A DNA stretch of 10,024 nt from Allobrachymonas sp. (GTDB lineage Bacteria > Pseudomonadota > Gammaproteobacteria > Burkholderiales > Burkholderiaceae). The DNA is taken from positions 1-10,024 of the forward strand of contig JAUMXD010000055.1 of the NCBI GenBank assembly GCA_030529305.1, in the 5' to 3' direction. The notes under the pieces were generated by a model. The model saw nothing but the letters and a program-made list of their open reading frames with translations. It searched no databases and was not told the DNA's origin. Positions 1 through 5,433 of this stretch are shown piece by piece. Position 1 is the first letter of the stretch, and each line of letters starts with the position of its first letter. The translations under genes were made by a program, and so were the position numbers.

Positions 1-212
1 TCGAGGCCAAGGGCCTGAAACAGATGAACGACACCGGCGCGCTGGAAAAAATCATTGACGAAGTGATTGCCGCCAACCCCGCCAATGTGGAGCAATACAA
101 GGCGGGTAAAGACAAAGCCTTCAACGCTCTGGTCGGCCAGGTGATGAAGGCCAGCAAAGGCAAGGCCAATCCCCAGCAAGTGAACGAATTGCTGAAAAAC
201 AAACTGGCCTGA
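1..212 (+). CDS. gatB: Asp-tRNA(Asn)/Glu-tRNA(Gln) amidotransferase subunit B, C-terminal end (partial)
   Basis: This is the 3' end of gatB; the reading frame is already open at the window edge, with the first full codon at 3. GatB is the kinase and tRNA-binding subunit of the cytoplasmic GatCAB complex, which converts misacylated Glu-tRNA(Gln) or Asp-tRNA(Asn) to the amidated form. The visible 70 residues form the helical, YqeY-like tail domain that contacts t[16 protein letters not shown], then an [20 protein letters not shown] stretch, then [17 protein letters not shown] just before the stop. That pattern and the ending are typical of GatB. The catalytic cradle domain lies outside the window. 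An intrinsic terminator follows 24 bases after the stop, so gatB is probably the last gene of its transcript. Confidence 0.93.
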   Translation, partial: EAKGLKQMNDTGALEKIIDEVIAANPANVEQYKAGKDKAFNALVGQVMKASKGKANPQQVNELLKNKLA

Positions 213-236
213 TCTTTCAACCACCATCTGCCCCAG

Positions 237-278
237 CCGGGTTGAGGTGTGCTTTATGCACACCTCGCCCGGTTTTTT
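237..278 (+). terminator. Rho-independent terminator after gatB
   Basis: A perfect 9-bp stem, GAGGTGTGC (244-252) with GCACACCTC (258-266), closes a 5-base loop. It is extended at its base by CCGGG (237-241) with CCCGG (268-272) across a small internal loop (TT against G). Six T residues follow directly at 273-278. This is a textbook intrinsic terminator for gatB, and it insulates the downstream operon from gatB transcription. Confidence 0.93.
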
Positions 279-279
279 G

Positions 280-668
280 TTGCCTAGCCACTTCTTTGAG
301 AGACTATGCGCCTGCCTTTTCAAGCTCAACGCGAGGCCGTTGAAGAAACGGAAGAAGCGAAAGACCAGCATGGCGGAAGAGCTAGGCAGCACAAATCGCA
401 CATTGCAGAGCCACGCCCCGCAAGAGCCATTGTTCAAACAGGCAAGCCGATTCGCAACGCTGCGCCTACGCGTACTCCGTCAAGTACTTGCAGCGCATCG
501 CAAGCAACTCACCAAGGCTACTCAAGCGCCTGCTCACTTGCCCCAGCCAATTGCCACAGATTGATTGCTTCAAGCCAAGCCTTGCCAAACAACATCTTCT
601 CGACAAGCGCTTTGACTCTGCGGATGAAACCATTCACGCGCACTCAGCACCCTTGGTATTGAAGCCAC
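280..668. other. Gene-free stretch between gatB and the ABC operon
   Basis: No credible gene is seen on either strand. The plus-strand open frames here are short and overlapping, start without a ribosome site, and give low-complexity basic peptides with no recognisable motif. The minus strand has no long open frame. Base composition is visibly less GC-rich than in the flanking genes. The 8-mer TGCCTAGC occurs at 281-288 and on the minus strand at 382-389, and again in the leader at 763-770. A 10-bp palindrome, CAAGTACTTG, lies at 481-490. The stretch may be a decayed gene or repeat-derived DNA; nothing decides this. Confidence 0.5.
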
Positions 669-698
669 TTCAAAACAAGAACAACTCGCATTTAGAAT
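669..698 (+). promoter_or_regulatory. Candidate sigma-70 promoter for the ABC operon
   Basis: TTCAAA (669-674, 4 of 6 matches to the -35 consensus) and TAGAAT (693-698, 5 of 6 to the -10 consensus) are separated by 18 bases. Transcription from here would start near 705 and give a leader of about 165 bases before orfA. A second -35-like hexamer, TTGACG, lies at 715-720 but has no good -10 partner. Confidence 0.3.
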
Positions 699-719
699 AA
701 TGTGTGTCAATTTGTTGAC

Positions 720-782
720 GCTTGCGCTTGGCACCGCGCATCTATCAAGCCGTTAGATAACTTGCCTAGCCACGGCGCAAGC
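720..782 (+). promoter_or_regulatory. Potential structured RNA leader upstream of orfA
   Basis: GCTTGCGC (720-727) pairs with GCGCAAGC (775-782), and TGGC (729-732) with GCCA (769-772). This gives 12 base pairs across a 1x2 internal loop. Inside, ATCTA (740-744) pairs with TAGAT (754-758) around a 9-base loop. The structure lies between the candidate promoter and the orfA start and has no T-run after it, so it is not an intrinsic terminator. I could not match it to the TPP, cobalamin or other riboswitch cores I know. It may be a cis-regulatory leader, or a chance pairing. Confidence 0.35.
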
Positions 783-869
783 CAGGTCAAGGCTTTGATC
801 AGCTTCATATGGTTTTTCACCTGTCCAAGCAGCAAGCAACTTCAACCATTTACTACCCCGTTTTTCATC

Positions 870-1421
870 ATGACTGCGTGCACCCTGATCCCCGTTGAGC
901 AATGGCTGGCTCCACAGATTGAGGTGTGTGATGCGGGTGATCGACTGAGCTTTCACATTCAAGACGCCTTGCGCTACCACGGCTACGATGCCGTGGGTGG
1001 CGTTGTGCTGGGTTTTCGCCTGCTGCAGCAAGCCATTGCCCAGCTGTCGTCGCAGTCACCGCCGCAACGGCGTGCGTTTGAGGTGCTGACGGCTTTTCCC
1101 GGCTTGGGCTTTCGCGATTGCATGGAGCTCATCACCCGCTGCGTGAGCGAAAACCGCTTCCGCCTGGATACCGATTTGCACAACCCCCAGGTGCAAGAAG
1201 GCGTACAAGGCCGCCTGCATTTCGAATTTGGCTATCACGGCCAGCGCATCGTGCTCACGCCTGTTGCCGGGGCCTTGTCGGCTGAATTCATCGCCTTGGG
1301 CCGTGCCAGCAAACAGCCGGGATTCACGCAGCAACAGCAACAGGCTTGGCGACAAGCCAAGTTTGCGCTGGCCAACACTTTGCTCGCCGAACAGGCCCAA
1401 GACGTGATTCGGGTGCTTTGA
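870..1421 (+). CDS. OrfA: uncharacterised 183-aa protein, paralogue of OrfB, FmdE-like hint
   Basis: I do not recognise a described function. The product is cytoplasmic, with no signal peptide or membrane segment. The reading frame stays open upstream to 702, but the ATG at 870 is preferred: the residues before it look like translated non-coding DNA, and the alignment with OrfB ends near here. No clear Shine-Dalgarno precedes it. Residues 26-131 align without gaps to OrfB 19-124. Shared landmarks are FPGLGFRDCMEL (76-87), ENR (94-96), G114, FE (118-119), Y122, GQ (124-125) and P131. The segment YHGYDAVGGVVLGFR (36-50) followed by DCMELITRC (83-91) recalls the FmdE domain pattern (HGHxCPG...LGYR, then DAVQxLTGC), but the second His and the Cys-Pro are absent, so this is tentative. 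It is the first gene of the transporter operon and its stop overlaps the permease start (TGATG). Confidence 0.8.
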   Translation: MTACTLIPVEQWLAPQIEVCDAGDRLSFHIQDALRYHGYDAVGGVVLGFRLLQQAIAQLSSQSPPQRRAFEVLTAFPGLGFRDCMELITRCVSENRFRLDTDLHNPQVQEGVQGRLHFEFGYHGQRIVLTPVAGALSAEFIALGRASKQPGFTQQQQQAWRQAKFALANTLLAEQAQDVIRVL

Positions 1422-2209
1422 TGCAAGGCACCGGCACTGGCCCACACAAGCTGCGCAAGGCTTTGCGCAGCGCCTTGCCTTTGCTGGGTTTGCTGGCTGT
1501 GTGGGAAGGCGTGGCGCGCAGCGCTTGGGTGTCCAGCTATCTGCTGCCTCGGCCGCTGACTGTTGCGGCAACGGGCCTGCAGTTGCTGCAAGAGGGGTGG
1601 TTGCTCAAACACACCCAGGCTTCTTTAACCCGCATTGCCATTGGCTTTGGCATCAGTTGCACAGCGGGGATTTTGCTGGCCGGGCTGGTAGCGCGCTTCA
1701 AACTGGCGGCCGAGCTTACCGCCGCCCCTTTGGCTTTGCTGCGCATGATTCCGCCATTGGCGCTCACGCCCTTGCTGATTCTGTGGCTGGGTATTGGCAA
1801 TGCCACGCAAATCAGCATCATCGTGCTGGCCTCGTTCTTTCCGGTTTTTTTGAATGCAGCCAGCGGCTTTCGCCACGTTACGCCCGAGATTGACGAACTG
1901 GCGCGCAGCTTGGCCCTGCCGCGCATGATGTATGTGAGCCACATTGCCCTGCCAGCCGCCGTGCCCGCCCTGGTAACGGGGCTGCGCCTGGGTTTTGGCT
2001 ACAGCTGGCGCGCCCTCATCGGCGCCGAACTGATCGCGGCCAGCAGCGGGCTGGGCTACCTCATTCTGGATGCGCAAGAGCTGCAACGCACCGATGTCGT
2101 CATCGTGGGCATTTTGGTGATCGGCCTGCTCGGCTGGGGCATGGATTGGCTGTTTCAACGCACAGTCAATGTTTTGCTGGGCCGCCGCTTTCCCGAGGTG
2201 GTGGCATGA
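1421..2209 (+). CDS. ABC transporter permease, NitT/TauT (SsuC/TauC-like) family
   Basis: This is the inner-membrane channel subunit of an importer for a small organic anion or similar solute; substrate unknown. It has 262 residues from the ATG at 1421, which overlaps the orfA stop as TGATG with GGGTG five bases upstream. This start gives the usual length. Several hydrophobic helices are visible: PLLGLLAVWEGVA near the N-terminus, an IAIGFGISCTAGILLAGLVA segment, LLRMIPPLALTPLLILWLGIG, QISIIVLASFFPVFLNAASG and a C-terminal VIVGILVIGLLGWGMDWLF. The cytoplasmic EAA loop that docks on the ATPase is EIDELARSLALPRMMYVSHIALP, followed by ALVTGLRLGFGYSWRALIGAEL, typical of the BPD_transp_1 fold in SsuC/TauC relatives. 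Translation of the next gene is coupled through an ATGA overlap. There are no desulfonation enzymes nearby, so a sulfonate substrate should not be assumed. Confidence 0.92.
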   Translation: MQGTGTGPHKLRKALRSALPLLGLLAVWEGVARSAWVSSYLLPRPLTVAATGLQLLQEGWLLKHTQASLTRIAIGFGISCTAGILLAGLVARFKLAAELTAAPLALLRMIPPLALTPLLILWLGIGNATQISIIVLASFFPVFLNAASGFRHVTPEIDELARSLALPRMMYVSHIALPAAVPALVTGLRLGFGYSWRALIGAELIAASSGLGYLILDAQELQRTDVVIVGILVIGLLGWGMDWLFQRTVNVLLGRRFPEVVA

Positions 2210-2985
2210 GCGATATGCGCCACACGGGCGAAGCCCCTTTTCCCGTTCTGCAAGAAGTGCGCTTTGGCTTTGGCCCGCGTCCGGTCTTGAATCACGCCAC
2301 GCTCACGCTCAAGCGCGGCAGCATCAACTGTTTGCTGGGGCCATCGGGCTGTGGCAAATCCACCTTGCTGCGGGTGGTGGCGGGCTTGTTGCAGCCTGAC
2401 TCTGGGCAAGTGCTCGTTTCGCCCACGCATTGCGCCACGGTGTTTCAAGACCCGCGTTTGCTGCCTTGGCTGACCGTGGCAGAAAACCTGGGGCTGGCCC
2501 TGGCCGGGCACGCACGCACGCAGCGATCTGCACGTATTCACCAGGCCCTGACGCAGGTGCAGCTTGCAGGCACGCAAGACCTGCTGCCCCGCGAGCTTTC
2601 TGGCGGCATGGCCCAGCGGGTGGGCATTGCCCGCGCCTTGCTGCGCGCGCCCCAGCTGCTGTTGATGGATGAGCCTTTTTCTGCGCTGGATGCCATCACG
2701 CGCCATGAACTGCAAACGGTTTTGCGCGAGCTTATGACTACGCAGCAAACCACCTGCCTGTTCATCACCCACGATATTCACGAAGCCACCCTGTTGGGCC
2801 AGCGCCTGTTCGTGATGCAAAACGGGCGCATCACCCAACAGTGGGATGCCCCCTGGAACGCCCCTGCCATCCAGCAGCAAATCGTGCAGGCGCTCAACCA
2901 AGCGGAGCAGTCATCCGCACCCAACACTCTTTCCGACCAAGCAAGCGTGCCAAAAGCCGCTTCTCTTTTTTCTTCCTTTTCTTGA
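2206..2985 (+). CDS. ABC transporter ATP-binding protein, NitT/TauT (SsuB/TauB-like) family
   Basis: This is the cytoplasmic ATPase that drives the adjacent permease; 259 residues. All nucleotide-binding motifs are intact: Walker A GPSGCGKST (45-53), Q-loop VFQDPRLLPWLTV (Q81), signature LSGGMAQR (131-138), Walker B LLLMDEP (151-157), and the switch histidine in FITHD (H189). The VFQDxRLLPWLTV stretch is characteristic of the SsuB/TauB/NrtD branch. The ATG at 2206 overlaps the permease stop (ATGA) and has GAGGTG five bases upstream; longer in-frame starts would overlap the permease deeply. The C-terminal 26 or so residues, from AEQSS to SLFSSFS, are a Ser/Ala-rich tail beyond the usual domain end. 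The stop lies 20 bases before the binding-protein gene. Confidence 0.93.
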   Translation: MSDMRHTGEAPFPVLQEVRFGFGPRPVLNHATLTLKRGSINCLLGPSGCGKSTLLRVVAGLLQPDSGQVLVSPTHCATVFQDPRLLPWLTVAENLGLALAGHARTQRSARIHQALTQVQLAGTQDLLPRELSGGMAQRVGIARALLRAPQLLLMDEPFSALDAITRHELQTVLRELMTTQQTTCLFITHDIHEATLLGQRLFVMQNGRITQQWDAPWNAPAIQQQIVQALNQAEQSSAPNTLSDQASVPKAASLFSSFS

Positions 2986-2994
2986 TCCACAACC

Positions 2995-3000
2995 AGGAGG
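2995..3000 (+). promoter_or_regulatory. Strong ribosome binding site of the substrate-binding protein gene
   Basis: AGGAGG sits five bases before the ATG at 3006. It fixes the start although the frame is open further upstream. It is the best Shine-Dalgarno in the operon, which fits the known need for more binding protein than membrane subunits in ABC importers. Confidence 0.85.
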
Positions 3001-3005
3001 TTTTC

Positions 3006-3962
3006 ATGAAACGTCGTTTTTTCCTCGCCCTGTGCCTGCTGTCTGCACTGGCCACGGGCAGCGCCCAGGCTCAGCCCAACAACGCCTTGCGCATCAGCTA
3101 CGTGCGCTCGCCCTTCAATCTGCAATTGATGGTAATGAAAGAAAAAGGCATTTTGCAAAAGCACCTTGCGCCGCTGGGCCTGCAAGCCCAGTGGCCTGAA
3201 ATCAACTCGGGCGCCAAGCAGGCACAGGCCTTGGCCAGCGGCGACCTGGATATGGGCGGCGTGATGAACACCACCTCCGTTCTGCTGGCAGAAGGCGAAG
3301 GCAACCCCGTGCGCATCGTGGCCGGCGTTTCGCGCCCGACCGATGTTTTTGCCATCGTGGCTGGTAAAAACGGTCCGCGCACCGTGGCCGGACTCAAAGG
3401 CAAAGCCATTGCCGGCCCCAAAGGCACCGTGCTGCATCAACTGCTGGTTGCCGCCCTGGCGCGCGAGGGCATCGGCATGCAGCAAGTCAACTTCTTGCAA
3501 ATGGATTTGCCCAAGGCATTTGCCGCGGTACAAAGCGGCCAGATTGATGCGGCCTTGCTGGCGGCCAACTTCGTGCTCAATGCGCAAAAAGACGGCTCGC
3601 ACGTTCTGACGCGCGCCACAGGCTTGGTCACCCCTATTCTGGTCATGACCGCAAGCGACAAATTCCTGCAAAAACACCCGGACCGGGTCAAAGCCGTTGT
3701 TGCCGCGCACGACGAAGCCTGGCAGTGGATTCAGGCCAATAAAGAAGATGCCATCGCCCTGGGCGCCAAGCTGCAAAACATCAGCGTGGACGAGGCCCGG
3801 CAGCTCTACAACTGGTCGCACTTCACCCAGCGCCTGAAGCCCAGCGACTTTCAAGCCATGGAAAAAGACGTGCAGTTCATGCTCGATAACGGCATGATGC
3901 GCAACCGCGTGGACGTGCGCAAAATCGTCGTCCCCAGCGCCCTGGAAGCCACCGCCAAATGA
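3006..3962 (+). CDS. ABC transporter periplasmic substrate-binding protein, NitT/TauT family
   Basis: This is the solute receptor of the importer; 318 residues. A Sec signal peptide is clear: basic MKRR, hydrophobic [12 protein letters not shown], then GSAQA|Q with likely cleavage after residue 22. There is no lipobox, so the protein is soluble and periplasmic. The mature part shows the SsuA/TauA/NMT1 type-2 periplasmic-binding pattern: [21 protein letters not shown] near its start, [16 protein letters not shown] for lobe 1, [21 protein letters not shown] for the inter-domain strand, and [19 protein letters not shown] for lobe 2. A C-terminal helical part follows ([19 protein letters not shown] ... 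[17 protein letters not shown]). Specificity cannot be read from this. The stop overlaps the orfB start (ATGA), so OrfB is likely made in coupling with it. Confidence 0.92.
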   Translation: MKRRFFLALCLLSALATGSAQAQPNNALRISYVRSPFNLQLMVMKEKGILQKHLAPLGLQAQWPEINSGAKQAQALASGDLDMGGVMNTTSVLLAEGEGNPVRIVAGVSRPTDVFAIVAGKNGPRTVAGLKGKAIAGPKGTVLHQLLVAALAREGIGMQQVNFLQMDLPKAFAAVQSGQIDAALLAANFVLNAQKDGSHVLTRATGLVTPILVMTASDKFLQKHPDRVKAVVAAHDEAWQWIQANKEDAIALGAKLQNISVDEARQLYNWSHFTQRLKPSDFQAMEKDVQFMLDNGMMRNRVDVRKIVVPSALEATAK

Positions 3963-4513
3963 ACGAATTGAGCTCCCGGCACACGGTGCGAGTGGCCGAT
4001 CAAGATGGCGTCATCGACATCGGCCCGGAAGACTTCATCAAATACAGCACCCGCGCCAACGTCATCGCCGCCGCGCTCATGACGCGGGTGGCCCAACTGG
4101 GCTTTCGCCTGCTCTCGCCCGACGCGCCCGTCTGGCGGCGTGAACTGTACTGGCGCCTGGGCTTTCCCGGCCCCGGCCTGGTGGACTGCGTGGAGCTGCT
4201 CTCGCATGCCGTGCGCGAAAACCGCTGCCTGTGCCAGCCCGTCACCGATCACCCGCACGCGCCCTTCTCGCTCAATGGGCAGTTCGTCTTCGAGATCAGC
4301 TACCGCGGTCAAACCGTGCAAATCTGGCCCAGCCCGCAGGTTTTTGATGACGAGTTCAGGCAACAGGTCAGCACCTGGCAAGAAGCGCCAGACAGCGCCG
4401 ATCGCCAGGCCTTTCTGGCCTACAAGGCCCGCAAAGTGCAGCAGATCTTGGCCCTGCCCGAAGAAGAGCTGCTGCACGCCGTGATGTTGAAAACCAGCAC
4501 ATCGGCCGCCTGA
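3959..4513 (+). CDS. OrfB: uncharacterised 184-aa protein, diverged paralogue of OrfA
   Basis: Last gene of the operon; function not recognised. It is cytoplasmic by sequence, with no signal peptide or membrane helix. Residues 19-124 align without gaps to OrfA 26-131. Conserved points are DFIKY against DALRY, R43, [12 protein letters not shown] (69-80), VRENR (85-89), NG (106-107), FE (111-112), YRGQ (115-118) and P124. The conserved Asp-Cys (D76, C77) is the best candidate functional site. The HG pair of OrfA (37-38) is replaced here by ST (30-31), so only OrfA keeps the FmdE-like part. The C-terminal third is helical and charged ([24 protein letters not shown]). The ATG overlaps the binding-protein stop (ATGA), which fixes the start. 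An active OrfB with a regulatory OrfA, the reverse, or a heterodimer are all possible. Confidence 0.82.
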   Translation: MNELSSRHTVRVADQDGVIDIGPEDFIKYSTRANVIAAALMTRVAQLGFRLLSPDAPVWRRELYWRLGFPGPGLVDCVELLSHAVRENRCLCQPVTDHPHAPFSLNGQFVFEISYRGQTVQIWPSPQVFDDEFRQQVSTWQEAPDSADRQAFLAYKARKVQQILALPEEELLHAVMLKTSTSAA

Positions 4514-4546
4514 GCAGTTGCCCAGCAATCGCCGCCGCACCTAGCC

Positions 4547-4568
4547 GCCGTGCCTATCTACGCACGGC
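4547..4568 (+). terminator. Candidate hairpin at the end of the ABC operon (no T-run)
   Basis: GCCGTGC (4547-4553) and GCACGGC (4562-4568) form a perfect 7-bp GC-rich stem with an 8-base loop, 33 bases after the orfB stop. No T-tract follows, so at best it is a weak or factor-dependent terminator, or a 3'-end protecting hairpin. Confidence 0.3.
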
Positions 4569-4580
4569 GCATCAAGCCAA

Positions 4581-4610
4581 CTGTTTGCTAGCTGTTTGCT
4601 AACTGTTAGC
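4581..4610. repeat. 11-bp tandem repeat ending in a GCTAAC-T-GTTAGC dyad
   Basis: CTGTTTGCTAG (4581-4591) is followed directly by CTGTTTGCTAA (4592-4602) and a partial third copy, CTGTTAGC (4603-4610). The end of the array is a perfect 13-base dyad, GCTAAC-T-GTTAGC (4598-4610), of a size that could serve as an operator half-site pair. It lies about 330 bases upstream of the cupin gene, far from the proposed promoter, so a regulatory role is speculative. Confidence 0.5.
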
Positions 4611-4846
4611 GCGGCTGCCCCATGTGGCAAAGAGTCAGTCGCAGTCCAAACAAGCAAAGAGCTACCGACTGGCCCGTGTTGTTCTGTGCACTGCCCAGCA
4701 CACCAACTTCCACCTCATCCGTGAAGGCGCCTATTGCCCAACAACACACGCTGGCCCCTACGACCCTGCTGACCCGATTGGCTCAACGAGCTCCTTGGCC
4801 ATGTGCGTTCAGCGGCTCACCCAAACACATGCCCCTATCCGCCCTA

Positions 4847-4874
4847 TTGGCATAGTGAATCAGTCGGGTATTTT
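4847..4874 (+). promoter_or_regulatory. Candidate promoter of the cupin gene
   Basis: TTGGCA (4847-4852, 5 of 6 to -35) and TATTTT (4869-4874, 4 of 6 to -10) are spaced by 16 bases, about 65 bases before the cupin ATG. TAGAAT at 4878-4883 is a better -10 hexamer but has no -35 at a normal distance. Confidence 0.25.
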
Positions 4875-4940
4875 CAATAGAATCAAGCGGGCTTGGATCA
4901 TCCATTTCATCCGCTTCCATACGCAAAAGGAGAACGCCGC

Positions 4941-5276
4941 ATGAGTAACGAAAGCACAAAAACCGAAGTACAGAATCTGAAGCAATTGCTGCAATATCAG
5001 GAAAATGCCGTGGTCAGCAAAATGCTGGTCAAACGGCCAACCGGCAGCGTGACGCTTTTCGCATTTGATGGCAGCGAGGGCTTGAGCGAGCACACCGCCC
5101 CGTTTGACGCCTTGGTCATCGGCGTTGAAGGGCGAGCTGAAATTCCCATCGATGGCGTCAAGCATATTGTGGAAGAGGGCGATTCTTTATTAATGCCCGC
5201 CCATGTCCCGCATGCTGTTCATCCTTTGGGCAATTTCAAAATGCTCTTGGTCATGATTCGCAGCGAAGCCAAATAA
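4941..5276 (+). CDS. Small single-domain cupin protein
   Basis: A 111-residue cytoplasmic protein with one cupin beta-barrel (cupin_2 type). The ATG at 4941 has a good AAGGAGAA ribosome site at 4927-4934; the frame is open slightly upstream to 4893, but those residues are unlikely. Motif 1 is recognisable but reduced: GLSEHTAPFDALVIGVEGRAEI, with E50 and H51 the likely metal ligands and the second His replaced. Motif 2 is GDSLLMPAHVPHAV, with H91 the likely ligand. This short form is common in bacteria and usually has no assigned reaction; roles as a small metal-dependent enzyme or a ligand sensor are both possible. It is preceded by a gene-free stretch and is probably its own transcription unit, convergent with the next gene. 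Confidence 0.85.
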   Translation: MSNESTKTEVQNLKQLLQYQENAVVSKMLVKRPTGSVTLFAFDGSEGLSEHTAPFDALVIGVEGRAEIPIDGVKHIVEEGDSLLMPAHVPHAVHPLGNFKMLLVMIRSEAK

Positions 5277-5326
5277 CACGCTACTGAATAAATAACCTGT
5301 TGATGATTTCTAGATGCAGGGCTTGA

Positions 5327-5425
5327 TCATCCAGCGTAGGCGGCTTTGCGCATCGCCATCTTGGCCTCTGGCGCAAAGCCGCTATCCGCCATCACCTGAA
5401 CAATCAGTGCGTACAAGGGATTGCG
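5327..5425 (-). pseudogene. Possible 3' remnant of an unidentified minus-strand gene
   Basis: Reading the minus strand from 5425 to a TGA at 5329-5327 gives 32 codons that look protein-like, ending in ADSGFAPEAKMAMRKAAYAG. A stop codon (TAG at 5428-5426) lies directly upstream in the same frame, and it does not continue the preceding minus-strand gene. It could be a decayed C-terminus, or a small peptide from the internal ATG (20 residues). The inverted repeat at 5340-5382 falls inside it, which may equally explain the codon-like look. I do not recognise the family. Confidence 0.18.
5340..5382. terminator. 12-bp perfect inverted repeat between convergent genes
   Basis: GCGGCTTTGCGC (5340-5351) and GCGCAAAGCCGC (5371-5382) are exact reverse complements separated by 19 bases. 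The site lies between the 3' ends of the cupin gene (plus) and the YpfH-like gene (minus), where a shared terminator would be expected. There is no T-tract on either side, so a bidirectional, possibly factor-assisted, stop or an mRNA-end hairpin is the most that can be claimed. Confidence 0.45.
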
Positions 5426-5433
5426 CTACCTAC

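Larger units (their letters stand above)
4514..4846 (+). other. Gene-free stretch between orfB and the cupin gene
   Basis: No credible gene is seen. An open plus-strand frame from a GTG at 4624 reaches the cupin start, but it lacks a ribosome site and reads like translated non-coding DNA. The stretch holds a 7-bp hairpin near the end of the operon and an 11-bp tandem repeat with a dyad, both listed separately. Some words recur from the operon leader (CCTAGCC at 4540-4546, CACGGCGCA, CAAGCC), so both flanks may share a decayed repeat. Confidence 0.45.

Noticed and set aside
247..662. Overlapping plus-strand open frames of 105 and 118 residues after gatB
   Set aside because: One begins inside the terminator hairpin, both lack ribosome sites, and their peptides are Arg/Ala/Gln-rich without a family resemblance.
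702..869. An in-frame N-terminal extension of OrfA from the ATG at 702
   Set aside because: The extra 56 residues read like translated non-coding DNA, overlap the RNA stem, and go beyond the region shared with OrfB.
700..869. A TPP or cobalamin riboswitch in the operon leader
   Set aside because: The conserved cores of these riboswitches (CTGAGA and CCTGAT type, or the B12 box) are not present.
4873..4886. FNR-like site TTCAA-TAGA-ATCAA upstream of the cupin gene
   Set aside because: The right half is perfect, but the left half matches only 3 of 5 and no -10 sits at the class II distance.
4624..4944. A 106-residue plus-strand frame ending in an ATGA overlap with the cupin gene
   Set aside because: It starts at GTG without a ribosome site, has no recognisable motif, and spans the proposed cupin promoter. 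The ATGA overlap is likely to be chance.
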